This document shows positions 1-11,510 of a stretch of 64,000 bases of DNA, piece by piece. The DNA lies in the NCBI GenBank assembly GCA_000149265.1, contig CH003313.1:2229682-2293681 (forward strand). Direction: 5' to 3'. Within the stretch, counting starts at the first letter, position 1; each line of letters starts with the position of its first letter. Under the pieces are notes generated by a model. It had not been told where the DNA came from and did no database searches. It saw nothing but the letters and a program-made list of their open reading frames with translations. Origin of the DNA: Ciona savignyi. Lineage: Eukaryota; Chordata; Ascidiacea; Phlebobranchia; Cionidae. Both the position numbers and the translations under genes were made by a program.

Positions 1-134
1 TTCGTTTAATGATGTCATTCTTGGTTTGATGATGTCAATTTTTTTTTATCCTTAGCCTAGCTTTAAAACAAATTAAAATACTTAATTAAGAGTAGTTTCT
101 ACATACCACGCTTTTCATGAAACAATCATTCCAG

Positions 135-3100
135 GCGACGCATTCAGTCAAACAAGCCTCCCTGCCCCAACTTCCCCCACCCACAAACCATGTCGTGAAG
201 GGAAGCGGATAATGTTCCTCTACGATTCCTCCCTCACTGCTTTCCTCATGATGGGGAACCTGTCCACGGTGAGCTCAATTGTGTAGTGTTGGAAAAGCTG
301 GTTCTTGAGGCAGCTTTATTCCATATACGACAACTTTTATTGGTTTATTGTAACAGATTTGTTGTCACAAGAATTTGTCTTACTATCCACAGTAAGCTAC
401 ATCAATATATTGTCTGCAGTATTGGGAAAAGTTACTTTATGTATCAACCTTATTTTATCTAATATATACCGATACGTATCTTGATTTCGACATAAAATAA
501 TGTTCTCGGTGACGATATGCAACAAATTATTAAACATCGTATTCAGGAGGCACACAATAATACAATGGCATTTGTTGTATGATTTTAGTAGCTTTGTGCA
601 ACTTACAAGGCCCTTTTTACTTATTTTGCTAATGTTTTTTGGAAACCTGTATTTTAAAGTACTTTTAATTTTTTGGGGGTACAGTCATAAGTGTCGAATT
701 TGAAATAAGAAAAAATACTTCTTGTATCAACTTTATTTCATCTACAATGGCATTTGTTACATCATTTTAGAAGCTTTGTTCTGACAAGGCTCTATCAAAA
801 CTTTCTGATGTTTTTTAGAAACTTTAATTTTAAAAAAAATTATTTTGGGGGTCATGTGTGTCCATAAGTGCACTGTAAACGATCAATTTAAATCCAGTGG
901 GCTCAGGTTACTCAATACTGCACAGAGAAAACTTGGTCGGTCGGACATAAAAACCCAAAATCTGTCCGGACAAAGCAACTGCCTTTAACCAATAACCACA
1001 CATGGACAGACCATGCAAAGAAGTAGTTAATTAGAATGTGGTTTTGCAAATCCGATATCAGTGGTAAACACACCCATACATATCCTCTCTTAATACTTAG
1101 TTTCACTTAAGTTAAAATGTTATACATTTGTACTAATTATACTATTTGTTCCAAGCCTATTTGCTGGATAGTTATAGTTATTAAAAAGAGAAAATAAATT
1201 TTTATCAAAAGTCAGTTAAGTTAAATTATCAAGATTTTTAAATATAAAAAAATTAAAATAAATTTGTATTTTAAAAATTGTCAATGAATAGAAATTTAAA
1301 CATTTTAGAAATTGTTAAGAAGAAAAATTGTAAACATATTGATTTATATATTTAGAAATTGTTTATGATAATTGTTTTGAGCCCCAAGTTTAATGTCCCA
1401 GGGATTGAAGAACCACGCTGTCACATTGTACGAGGTGGGGAAGCTGACAGATGAGTCGATGGATCATTTCGTCCATGAACTCGACGCCATCAAGTCCATG
1501 CCGGGGTGGGAGGGTGAAGCAAGGAGATATCAACAACACGCGCTCGTGTTGAGGTGGGTCTCAGGGGGTTGGAGTTGATGGTTGGAAATATTAGGGTCTA
1601 CCGTGTATTGTTCTGGGTAGTAGAACGATTCCTTTTTCTTTTTAGTTTAAATCATTCCTGCTACTGTGTACAAGAAAATTGTTTCGTCTTACATGATACT
1701 AGTTAAACTTTGAAGACTTAATTTTACCTCATTTTGCTTCCTGGAAAGATATATTTTTTGGTTATGTTAGTAACTAGCATCATAGCTATTAAATCATCTT
1801 AGCTAAATTTTTTAATGATGTGTTTTAAGACTCTTAAATGTGTTTTATGTTCGTTATCCTGTATTTTTATATTCCTGTGTTGTGATTTGTTTTCTTTGCT
1901 ATTATTTAATACTGGGGCAAAAAATGAAATCTCAAAACTATACTGAAAAACTTTATTTTTGTAAAATGAACCAAAAAATGATCCAGATTTTTTTTATGCA
2001 CAACAAATAAACAAACCAAAAACTAAACTGATAAACTACTTTTTTTGAAATGCACAAAAATGAATCAGCAATTTTTCACAACAGGTCAACAATTCTTGCT
2101 TTGCGTCAAAACAAGCGTCTCACTGAGCTATTAAGCGACGATTATGACATCACAGATGCTGGCATTGGTCTCGATCTCGTGAGATCTGAAAGTTTAACGA
2201 GTCTCGACCGACCAACCATGAATAGATTGCTTAATAAGGTTCGATTTAAGTTTTTCGTCATTTTAGCAACCACCCATTTTGTTGCAGGGTTTTTGTTATC
2301 ATAATCGATAATTTAGAACTGATTTGAAATCAACCAAATAGCATTCGAGATATATTTTTAGCAAAAATATTTAAATAACAGCTAAAGCACATATTGACAA
2401 CTGGCAACTTTTATTCTAAAGATGGATGGATATTCATATATGGTGTCAAAATTTATGTGGTTAATGACAATTAATTTTTATTAAGAATTGACCAGTTTGT
2501 GTCAAAACAAGCTGGATATTCAGTAGATAGCATCACAAATGTTGTCAATAAAAAAGACATTATATAAGGTGTTATAAGATTTTTTATGATGACAAATGTC
2601 ATTCTGACATTGCAGTATCAGATAACATGTCGAAAACATAGATGCAATTCTGCACAGCCAAGCAAATAACCGCTTTATAAATCACTTCACAGTTTGATTC
2701 CAACCATGTGGATATGTCCACTCTTTAAAACACAGCAAAGCACCAAATAATGACCTCGGACTAAAAAGTACGACAAATTAATACCAGTGCTGCATACAAA
2801 TAAATTAATTGCCATATTGCCGTGTATCCTGGATGACACATCTTTTGATCTTAGAACAGGGGTCGGCAACCTGTGGCTCTTTTAATCCTTCTGTAGTGGC
2901 TATTAATAAATATATTGCTACTGTAGCAAGCGCTTAATAAGTTTAACACCCATGCATAAGTGAAACAAACAAACGAACACTCGTGTCTTTATCTCACACA
3001 GTGTTGTTTTTCTTTTATTTCAAAAATATTTTTAGTTTTTCGACTACAAGGGATTTCAATTTTGTTGAATATCGGTTAAAATGACTTTAAGTGCAAAAGG

Positions 3101-6100
3101 TTTCCGACGCCTGAATTAGACATCTATCTACATAGTCCTAATTTCAAACAAGGGCTTTTCCTATACCCTTCCACAAGCCCCATATTTGTAGAACTACCAC
3201 GTTGCGATATCGATGTCCCCCCTCAACGAGGTCGGGGTGATCTCCGACTCCGACACCTTTCACATGATCGGCCCCACCGCACCCATCGTCGCCTCCGTGT
3301 GGATGAAGTTGTACATCTACGAGCTCGTTGGATCCGGACCGATCTCCATGCTCTTCCCAATCCAATCCAACCTCCAGTCAATCCCGGAGGTTTTCCAGGT
3401 TAGAGGGGAATCCCCCACCATTTGATTCCATAGTCACCATCTGTTTTGTATAGGGATGCACAAACTAGAATATCTTGGTATTCTAGAATAGTTATTTCGA
3501 ATCCAGAATATCAAATCCTATTCTATATTAAAAAGCAAACTCGAGTTAAAGTGGCAAGATCGTCAAAAATTCCTGCTGCCGCTGACTACCTCTATGGCCA
3601 GTGTGATTACATACTTATAATCATAGGCGGCGACTTCAGTAAAATGTTACCATTGCACGAAATTTTATGACGTCACAATCGGCCCTATGCCTCGAACTAA
3701 CTGGGATAGAACTATGATACTAACGATTTACAAAGCTAAAAGATTAAGCCAGGAGTTTAAGTGTTTAATCTAACTACTTCCCCCGCTGAAATATTGCATG
3801 GTCGTTAGTACGCTGCTTAGCGTCAACAATACGGAAAGAATATACCAAATAGTTATGTGTCTGCGAGGGCTGTGCAAGAACCCAGATTCTTATAACGGTT
3901 AACTGATCAAAGAAAAAACCGTTAACCGTTAACCGATCTTAGCCTACTGTTCTCTCTAGCTAATCTTTAGTAATGGCAAGAACATGGGGAAAACGGGAGT
4001 GCGTCAGTGGTCCTGTATATCTAGGTCAACGTAACCCTAGGTCAAACCGCCGATCAAAGCAATAAACACCGCTGTAAAAGCGGCGCTGCGGTTAGACGAT
4101 TTAATGTGATAATTATTTAAATGCGCAGGGAATTTTTTGCGTAATTATAAAACAGACATTGCGGCGCAACGGCGGAAGTCGGCGCCCATGCTTATAATAT
4201 CCGTTGTAATCAACGCTGCTGCAATATGTACAATGGAAATAAAAAGGAACTCCATGCAATTATCGTTTCTTAATGTGCAATGTATATTATTTCGAATCCA
4301 AATATTCGAAATAAACGTAATATTTGGATTCGAATCCCGTAGGATTCGAATCCGGAAGATTCGATATTCTAGTTTGTGCATCCCTAGTTTTGTATGATTT
4401 ATTTCAGCCCAATGTTTAGTGAAATTCAATAACAAAATTTTCATTTTAAGAGGGAAATATGTGTGATTTCTTTTTTCTGAAAAAATAGCAATATTTGTAC
4501 TTTAAGTCACAATTCATAATGCTAGGGTATATTAGTCTGACAGTTTTGTCGGGTGGGTTAGTATGTGTGTTGGAAGCAATACAAGCACGTCCCCTTTTAG
4601 CCAAAGGGTTGCACATACAAACTGGGCGCTACTTAGTTGGTTGTGTCCTTGGGCAAGGCACTTAACGGACATTGCCTGAACCCCGCTTACTAATGGGCTT
4701 TTTAAAATGAAGAAATGTCTCAATCATAGACAACATACTGCAATAGCTCCGGTAACAGTTGGCGCAAGGTGATCTGACGATTGCCCGTGTGCCTGTGTCT
4801 TAACCCCCTTGGTATTCCCATACACAGGGATAAACATGAATATCTTATCCTATAACCTACACCCCCTAACTAACCCCAAACCCCCCACAGCAATACGATG
4901 AATTGCTCGTTCAATCGTTCACCCATGAACCAGTGGTGGCTCGTACAAGTAACGTGATGTTCATGATCCACGAGATATTACAGAATTCTCCCGTCCTAAT
5001 CCAGGTACGTTGCTATCTTAATGCAGTGGCTGGAATTGTATTAAAAATTAAAAGAAACTTATTTTCTAAGTTTTCTACTTATTTTCTGTATAAAAAGACA
5101 GTGACAATAATGTTGTAAAATATAAACATCTCTTATATTTCCATGAGCTGATATAGAATAACGCAAGCTTTTCTATATCTGCTAAATATTCAATGACATA
5201 TTTGTTGGAATGATAGTTTCTGCTTATTATTCATGAGGTTCCTATGAGTTGGTGGCAAAACCGCAATGCCAGAACATATGTACAACTTCCTGTGTTTTTC
5301 TTTTTCTAAAGTTTCAATACGAATAATAGATTTACCATTAACTATATTTGTGTAATACATACTGACAATGTCATTTTCGATAAAAATGAAAATAATTCAC
5401 ATAAAATTAATGTTTCACAAATTAATGTTTTTTTTTATAAAATAGTTCTGGTGAAGTTCGTTCAAGTTGACCATTTGAAATATTTAGATCATTAAAAAAC
5501 AGTTAGAAATTGGGATTGACAAAGTTTTATTCCCGATATTTTGATTAGATATTTTTACAAATGTTCTATTACGTACTTACGTATAATAAACTTGTAATTA
5601 AATACAAAACTTTGTTATTCATTTGTCTTATTTCCAAGAAGTTTCAACTTTTGCTTTAAAGTTATACGACTCAACCAATTAATAATGTTGGATTGTTGAT
5701 CATTTATCATGCATTCATTAGAGCAACTAAACCAATTAATACTAGTTATACTATTACCATTAATTTAAAAAATGACATGCGTTATTACCATTAGTTTTAT
5801 TCCATATAATTTTCCTGTTTGTAGTAAGATTGTTTACTAGGGTTACATCAACATTATATCTAGGGTAACGGTTATTGTGTGATATTATACGTTTAAGTCT
5901 ACCGAAGATTTTTACTCTTTGTTATTTTAAAATAATTAATGCATTTTGTTACATTAATAAATATCTAGGGTTGATTCAACTGGCAGTATCTCTTTTTTTA
6001 GAGAAATTTTACTTAGTTCTTGTTTGTATAAATACCTGGTTCTTTTTATAAATACCTGTTTTCTTTAAAGATAATAAATTCCTAAAAAATAAACAAAAAA

Positions 6101-8438
6101 TTAATCTCTTGTAAATGAACAAAAAACTTCCACCTGCAGGGATACACGAAGAAGAACTTCACATCTTCAAAGACTTTCATCCCGTTCAACCATCCATCGG
6201 ACACCGTAGATGGAGGCGACGCAGATAAATCCTCCATCGCTGCGAAGCTGCATGAGAAACTGGGACTCCAACACACGTGTGGTTATCTCACTTTGCTCAA
6301 CACAACCGCGGCTCCCAAAAATGGGACTACGACAGAAGGTGATTGAATGTTTAATGGAAACAACCTAATCAGGGGTCAGCCCTGATTAGGCTTACTATAA
6401 AGAGCCGATATAATAGTTTCAAAGTACTAGGTCAGAGGTCGGCAACCTTTGAATACAGTGTGCCAGTTTATAAATAGTATCATAAAAAAGTCACTTTGCA
6501 TGCCAAACGTTGTTATGTATGATTTGCATTTGCATATTAACTACCTAATTTGAATAGTAATAAGTAGATAAGAGAAAATATGATTTATTAATTTTAATGG
6601 ATATACTATAGATATTTTAACAAGGCTGGAATACATAGGAAAGGGGCAATTCATACAAAAAGCAATGCCAGATCATGTACAACTTCCTGTGTTTTTAATT
6701 ATCTGAAGTTTTAATACAAGTAATAGATTTACCATTACTTGTATTTGTGTAATAGAATTACCATTACTACGTACTGACATTATCATTTTCAATAGTTGAT
6801 AATCGCCGATTAATTATCACCCAGCTACTGAGCACGACACACCCTGCTTGCTCGATATCAATTTCGGGATTCCCCTTTTCGAAGAATCGCTCAACCACGA
6901 AGTGTGCGAAGGAATCGTCAATTCGGATATTTTGGGGAAAGAGAGGTGGGTTGGATATTTGATTGAAACTTGTTATTATTTTGTTACAACTTTTAAATAG
7001 AACTCTTGATGATAAGATTAGTTTTTTTTTATTTCTTGTTTCCACAATGAAAACATAAAGCAGGACCTTTGATAAAGATTCGGAAAACCAGAAAAAATAG
7101 CAAAACAACAGTCGCTAAAATCAAATTAATTATTTACTCGTGTATTTCTACTTTCCCGGTGTCTCTAATAAAGCGCTTGGAGCGTTTGGAATTCTTACAT
7201 TAACTCTAGACCAAGCGATCCTCTAGTGCGATCCAAGCGATCCTCTAGTAATTAGAGGTATCGATACGTGGCCCAAACCTACATAAAAAATAAAATACCT
7301 AGTGTGTGCGACATTAGCAGTTATTTTAACAAGATTAATCTTTATTTTGGAGGAAGTCTCTGTTGGTTTGATTGAGCTAGTGCAGTTTTTGGCTTTTAAT
7401 AAGTGTAAGATTTTCAATAATAATCAATTAAGACTCAAACTGTGACAACGTTTGATAAATTTCTTGTTAAGAGACTTCGTAGAAAAATAATCAATTTTTA
7501 AGATAGAACCAAGCTCCCATCAACTTCCATCAGTTCAACATGAATAATCGATTTTGCATTTGTAGTTTGCTTTCCCTCACCAAGTTCAACGAAGGGTTGG
7601 TAAAAGACGTCGTTGCGTTTGTACAAGCCCAGGTTGGTTTTAGACTTTCTGTTCGTATTTTATGTGTTTTATTGTCTGCCCGATAAGCTTGGTGGTTTAG
7701 TGCGCCACCTTTCAGCTGAAGGGTTGAATTCGAAACTGGTCGCTAGCTAGTCGGTTGTGTCCTTGGGCAAGGCACTTAGGGACATTGCCTGAACCCAGCG
7801 GATTATTGGGTTCTACTAAATTGAAGGAACATGTGAATCATACACAATACACGGCAATAGCTCTGGTAACCTGACAGTGAACGCGAGGGTGTTAACCCCC
7901 TTGGTTTTCCCACTCACAGGGATTTACAGGTTTCTTCAATTTGATGGAACCCAATAATCCGCTGGATTATTTTCAGTTAAAAACTTTGATTTTGTTGGCA
8001 GCAATGATGTTTTTCATACCTTATTATGAGGAAGTTTATTCAAGAATCTATATTCATATTTGATTTTAATTTTTTAAATCTACAATTCTAAATAAATGGT
8101 CATTATTGAGAGAGATGTCCATAAATCTAATAGATTCCATGTCGATGTTTTTGTTAATTGTTTATTAATCAACTTTACCATGATTTTATATACAAAATAT
8201 ACAAATCCGGTGTGTTGTGCCAAGAACATAGCATACTATAGCTAGAATCCGATTTCCCATCAAAACTTTTTGCTTAACAATCCGACATATACAATTTCAC
8301 CAAAATTCACCACAGAATCAATGGAGAGACCCATCAGTTCACCCCAAACAAACGATAACGAAGCATAAAAGCAAAGTCCCTTTCCCCATGTCAACCCTTA
8401 TATTCCAACACGGAAAAGTGACTTCTTGGAAACCGTGA
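135..8438 (+). CDS. FAM91A1: FAM91A1 homologue, 3' part (9 exons in window)
   Basis: FAM91A1 works at the trans-Golgi with TBC1D23 and the WDR11 complex in capture of endosome-derived vesicles. Exons: 135-268, 1402-1553, 2085-2238, 3192-3398, 4891-5004, 6140-6338, 6825-6945, 7566-7632 and 8316-8438; all junctions are GT-AG and keep phase. The 5' part lies outside the window. Family-diagnostic blocks are FLYDSSLTAFLMMGNLS followed by KNHAVTLYEVGKL across the first junction, SVWMKLYIY in exon 4, the QYDELLVQSF stretch in exon 5 and INFGIPLFEESLN in exon 7. About 420 C-terminal residues are encoded. Reading in frame, the protein stops at 8436-8438 after TSWKP, roughly a dozen residues short of the vertebrate end. 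The next base frame continues with an NSPSLLL segment resembling the vertebrate C-terminus, so a one-base error or mutation is possible. Identity is from recalled family sequence, not a search. Confidence 0.93.
2857..3113. mobile_element. hAT-like MITE, intron of FAM91A1
   Basis: The ends CAGGGGTCGGCAACC and GGTTTCCGACGCCTG are imperfect terminal inverted repeats of hAT type. The flanking 8-mers (2849-2856 and 3114-3121) share only TTAGA, so the target duplication is old. The interior (Alu-like wording absent, no ORF) shares a stretch around CATGCATAAGTGAAAC with the element at 50331-50561. Confidence 0.7.
3451..4386. mobile_element. Non-autonomous hAT element with perfect 8-bp TSD
   Basis: A 936-bp element in the intron after FAM91A1 exon 4. 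It begins TAGGGATGCACAAACTAGAAT and ends with the matching inverted sequence. The flanks at 3443-3450 and 4387-4394 are both GTTTTGTA, an exact 8-bp target duplication as expected for hAT transposition. Sub-terminal CGAATCC and ATATTCGAA repeats occur near both ends. Short ORFs inside have no transposase likeness, so it would need a transposase supplied in trans. Confidence 0.9.
4530..4857 (+). mobile_element. tRNA-headed SINE (family A), full length
   Basis: Has the family landmarks: a degenerate tRNA-like head, TTGTGTCCTTGGGCAAGGCA, the CGGACATTGCCTGAACC block, a TAATGGG motif, and the 3' end GGGATAAACATGAATATC with a TATCC-rich tail. It is in sense orientation within a FAM91A1 intron. Confidence 0.85.
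5262..5382. repeat. Intragenic duplicate segment, copy 1
   Basis: About 120 bp in the intron after FAM91A1 exon 5, starting GCAATGCCAGAACATATGTA. It recurs in diverged form at 6661-6791, directly before the acceptor of exon 7. Shared landmarks include ACAACTTCCTGTGTTTTT, ATAGATTTACCATTA and ACTGACA followed by ATCATTTTC. Confidence 0.75.
6661..6791. repeat. Intragenic duplicate segment, copy 2
   Basis: Second copy of the 5262-5382 segment, with a short extra ATTACCATTACT stretch. It ends about 35 bases before the exon 7 acceptor (6823-6824), so the duplication brought sequence close to a splice site. A hAT-like remnant starting CAGAGGTCGGCAACC lies upstream at about 6434. Confidence 0.7.
7030..7150 (+). 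repeat. GACAGTCGTT-type interspersed repeat
   Basis: A copy of a dispersed repeat whose order is TGTTTCCACAATGAAAACA, AGCAGGACCTTTGATAA, then a degenerate AACAACAGTCGCT core. Other copies start near 11350, 12565, 28315 (inverted), 48985, 58615 and 58930. Confidence 0.7.
7168..7262. repeat. Foldback MITE family, diverged copy
   Basis: Contains CCAAGCGATCCTCTAGT twice in tandem, followed by AATTAGAGGTATCGATACG. It shares words with the clear foldback at 17036-17120 and with 13950-14042 and 36188-36280. Confidence 0.55.
7676..7925 (+). mobile_element. tRNA-headed SINE (family A)
   Basis: Near-complete copy just after FAM91A1 exon 8. The tRNA-like head is GGTGGTTTAGTGCGCC with a B-box-like TTCGAAACTGG, then the CTAGCTAGTCGGTTGTGTCC block, and a 3' end at the CACAGGGAT motif. 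Confidence 0.85.
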
Positions 8439-8479
8439 ACTCCCCCTCCCTCCTGCTCTATCTGCTCATCCCACCGTGC

Positions 8480-8485
8480 AATAAA
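8480..8485 (+). promoter_or_regulatory. Poly(A) signal AATAAA for FAM91A1
   Basis: The hexamer lies 42 bases after the in-frame stop at 8436-8438. It is the first such hexamer downstream and favours transcript cleavage near 8500. Confidence 0.5.
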
Positions 8486-10561
8486 TTTATCAGTGTTTCC
8501 AAACTCAAAATATCGCACCGCGTTTGTACTGGCATGAAGCAAGGTCGGAAACACAGTGCCATTGAAGCGATTTTCGAAGCGATTTTCTTTGATATTTTTT
8601 TCTATTCGAATTTTCTCGCATGTGATTTCGGTTTATTCTGTATCTCAAATATAAGTGACGTGGTACCAGAATCATATTTTAAGACGATAAACAAACATAA
8701 AAACCAGTTCTTCAATATTTGTCGTTTATTAAAGCGGGAACAGAAAGAAAAACAGTTGGTAAGTTAACATAAAACAAATGAGGTAAGTTATGGAAGATGC
8801 CGACGTCATGGCTTCATGAACTTAATAAAACAAAATGTTGTCTTTTCTGACTACACTCGGATAAAGAAATTAATCCCGGTTACACTCGAAAAGAGAAATT
8901 TGAAGGAAACTTTGTCTGTTTGGTTTAAAACTTAATGATCAGTGTTATACAAAAACGGAACCAATAGAATAAGGTTCGAAGCCAGGACCAACAAAAACCT
9001 GCATTATTTCTTTAATCGATCTTAGCTTCGAACGCGAATGCTAGGTTCTTCACTTTTTTTGTATAAACGTCGGTATATGTATCGGTCGCTTAAAAACCGT
9101 ACAATGGTACAAAAACATTCATTGTTACCATTTCAAAATGTCAATTGTTGCAATGGCGATTTAGTGGTGATGGCAGAATTGACAATCGGCACCTGTGGGG
9201 ATGGAACATTTATGTTTATTCCCGGAGAGGAAACAAAGGGGCGTTATGACAACGACATCGTTTCAGGTTTACCCGAGCTATTACAGAGCGTTGCAAACAA
9301 CATATACGTTTCTTAAGCTTTGTTCAACCTATTCATTTTTGCTGTATTTAAATAAAACCCGATAATAGAACATTCGAATGACGTAAGCGACTCGCGAGTG
9401 GAAAGTTTCGTCCGCTGAATAGTTGCACTGCGGGCCCCGCGCCTACAACGTCACCGCCGATATGCAGAACAATTCCACAGCAGCTAATTACAACAACCGT
9501 TCAAGCTTGTACGCTTTTCCCTCGATTACGTCGATGTGAGCCACTGTATGGATCATTTCACTGCAACAACGGCTGGAAATTATCACAACCAACAGTTGAA
9601 AGAGTGAAATTGCTGTACAGCAGATAAAAAGTCCCCTGAAACGTCGATTTTTCTCGCCGCGAAGACCTGCAGTGGCAAAGTGAACATTCTTCCCGTTTCG
9701 CTTTGCCCCAACAAGGTTCCACAGAAAGAATAGATCGTTTGGAAACCTAAAACTGTCTTCGTGTCGTCTTCTAAACTGCAAATACTAAACTGATTGCAAA
9801 GCTCTACCCGAGGAAGACTACCAGCGCAGGAAACGAAAGCACAGACGTTTTCTAAGTAAATCTCCAACTTACTCAGACCTGGCAGGATGGAGGCAAAGCA
9901 TATGCATCAACCGTAAACGAATGAAACTGTAAAATCTGTCCATTTAAACTATTGTGGAGTCGCCCTTTATTAATAATTATATTTTCCTGGGCTTATACCC
10001 CACAAGCCAAACCAAATTAGTTTTCGATTCGTAAAAACGGAATGGGAGAACACCGTAATTAACTTATTTTCTTCCTTTTCCGTAATTAAACTACAATTCT
10101 GCTTCTCAAGTTACGCCTGTCTTACTTCATATTACAGCACTTCCATTCAAAACGACGCGATATATATTAGACTTCTCACCCTGATTAATTAACGTTCACT
10201 TCCACATCAATAAATCATTTTATTTAAACCACTCGAATACACAAAGGCAAAACAGACGTTAAATAACGCTAGTATAGACCATTTCTCATTATCAAACTAA
10301 GAAATAAAAAATATAATAAATGGTAAAAGTGCATGTGAGATGTAGTATAAAAAGTGTTATTTCGTGTAAGATTACTTTATCGTTATAAACCTTAGTTGTT
10401 TCATCCGGCACGACACAGCGTATGAAGAACTTGCTTGCTTAGATGTATATCCAACGTACAAGTTCTTATATACATCATTAACCAGCTCGTTTTGTTAAAT
10501 GATTAGGGTATGATGGAAAATACTTTGGCCATAAATGATCCTTGAAAGTTTTAATTTAAAG

Positions 10562-10636
10562 GACAATCCGTTAATTCAATAAACAGATGTGTCTTTAGTC
10601 CAAGCATGAGTAACATATGAAACGCGGGCAGGGTTT
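10562..10636 (+). repeat. Copy of sequence that reappears after the gap
   Basis: About 75 bp starting ATCCGTTAATTCAATAAACA. It recurs with few changes at 11168-11240, immediately to the right of the N run, including the string AAGCATGAGTAACATATGAA. Confidence 0.85.
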
Positions 10637-10925
10637 ATAAAGCTCACTTGATGGTAGTATAACACGCCAATCGATACACAGGCTATCACGAAGTAATTAA
10701 CACTGCTAGAATATAGGATGCAAGTTTTGTTATTAAGCAACAACTTTGTACCATCAAATATACATTGTACACTAACAGAGAAAGTCCCTTACTTAAAACA
10801 TGTGCGCAATGTATGTTAGATCTAAATAATTATATTTAACATTTAATATACTTTTGGTTACGCACCGTATCATATTGATGCGTTAGAAAGTCGTTTTAAA
10901 ACATTAATGAATTACTTTCCTTGCA

Positions 10926-11066
10926 GTTATGGAAGTGATTCTTGTATCGGTTGGTAAAGATTCTGGCGTTTCCCAAATCTGCGGATGGCAGCTAGGAAGC
11001 TTTCCTGCCAGAATGGCTAAAGGAAAGGACAGAATGGCTGGTGATACTTGGGCCCAACTAGGACTG
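10926..11066 (+). other. Exon-like ORF truncated by the gap
   Basis: A pyrimidine-rich acceptor-like TTTCCTTGCAG (10915-10925) is followed by an ATG at 10929. An open frame then runs into the gap; readable residues include GWQLGSFPARMAKGKDRM. I do not recognise a family. It could be an exon of an undetected gene, a transposon fragment, or sequence placed beside the gap by misassembly. Confidence 0.3.
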
Positions 11067-11166
11067 NNNNNNNNNNNNNNNNNNNNNNNNNNNNNNNNNN
11101 NNNNNNNNNNNNNNNNNNNNNNNNNNNNNNNNNNNNNNNNNNNNNNNNNNNNNNNNNNNNNNNNNN
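11067..11166. other. Assembly gap (100 Ns)
   Basis: Exactly 100 N bases, the usual placeholder for a gap of unknown size. The right flank nearly repeats sequence found 600 bp to the left, so the join may reflect a tandem duplication or two haplotypes placed in series. Confidence 0.99.
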
Positions 11167-11349
11167 CATCCGTTAATTCAATGAACAGATGTGCCTTTTA
11201 GTACAAGCATGAGTAACATATGAAACGCGGGCCGGGTTCGGCCGGTGGAGGGATTTTGACCAGCCCGCAGAATTTTAGCTCCCGTGCACGACCTACCGGT
11301 GAGTTTTTATGTGGCTTGCACCTTTGATAATAATAGTTAAGTTTACTTT

Positions 11350-11510
11350 GTTTTTTGTTTCCACGACGAAAACACGAGGCAGGACCTTTGATAATAATTC
11401 GAAAAATGAGAAAACGACAGTCGTTAAATCACGTCTAAAAAACAATCAATTATTAAGTTTCGGTATATTTAGACGTGGCCGCCAAACCCGCATAAAAAAT
11501 AAATAAAATT
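11350..11510 (+). repeat. GACAGTCGTT-type interspersed repeat
   Basis: Well-preserved copy with the perfect odd palindrome AACGACAGTCGTT at 11413-11425, followed by AAATCACGTCTAAAAAACAA and AGACGTGGCCGCCAAACCC. Confidence 0.75.

Noticed and set aside
9488-9867. Two overlapping minus-strand ORFs, one with a hydrophobic stretch
   Set aside because: They overlap in different frames, with no family likeness and no visible splice partners.
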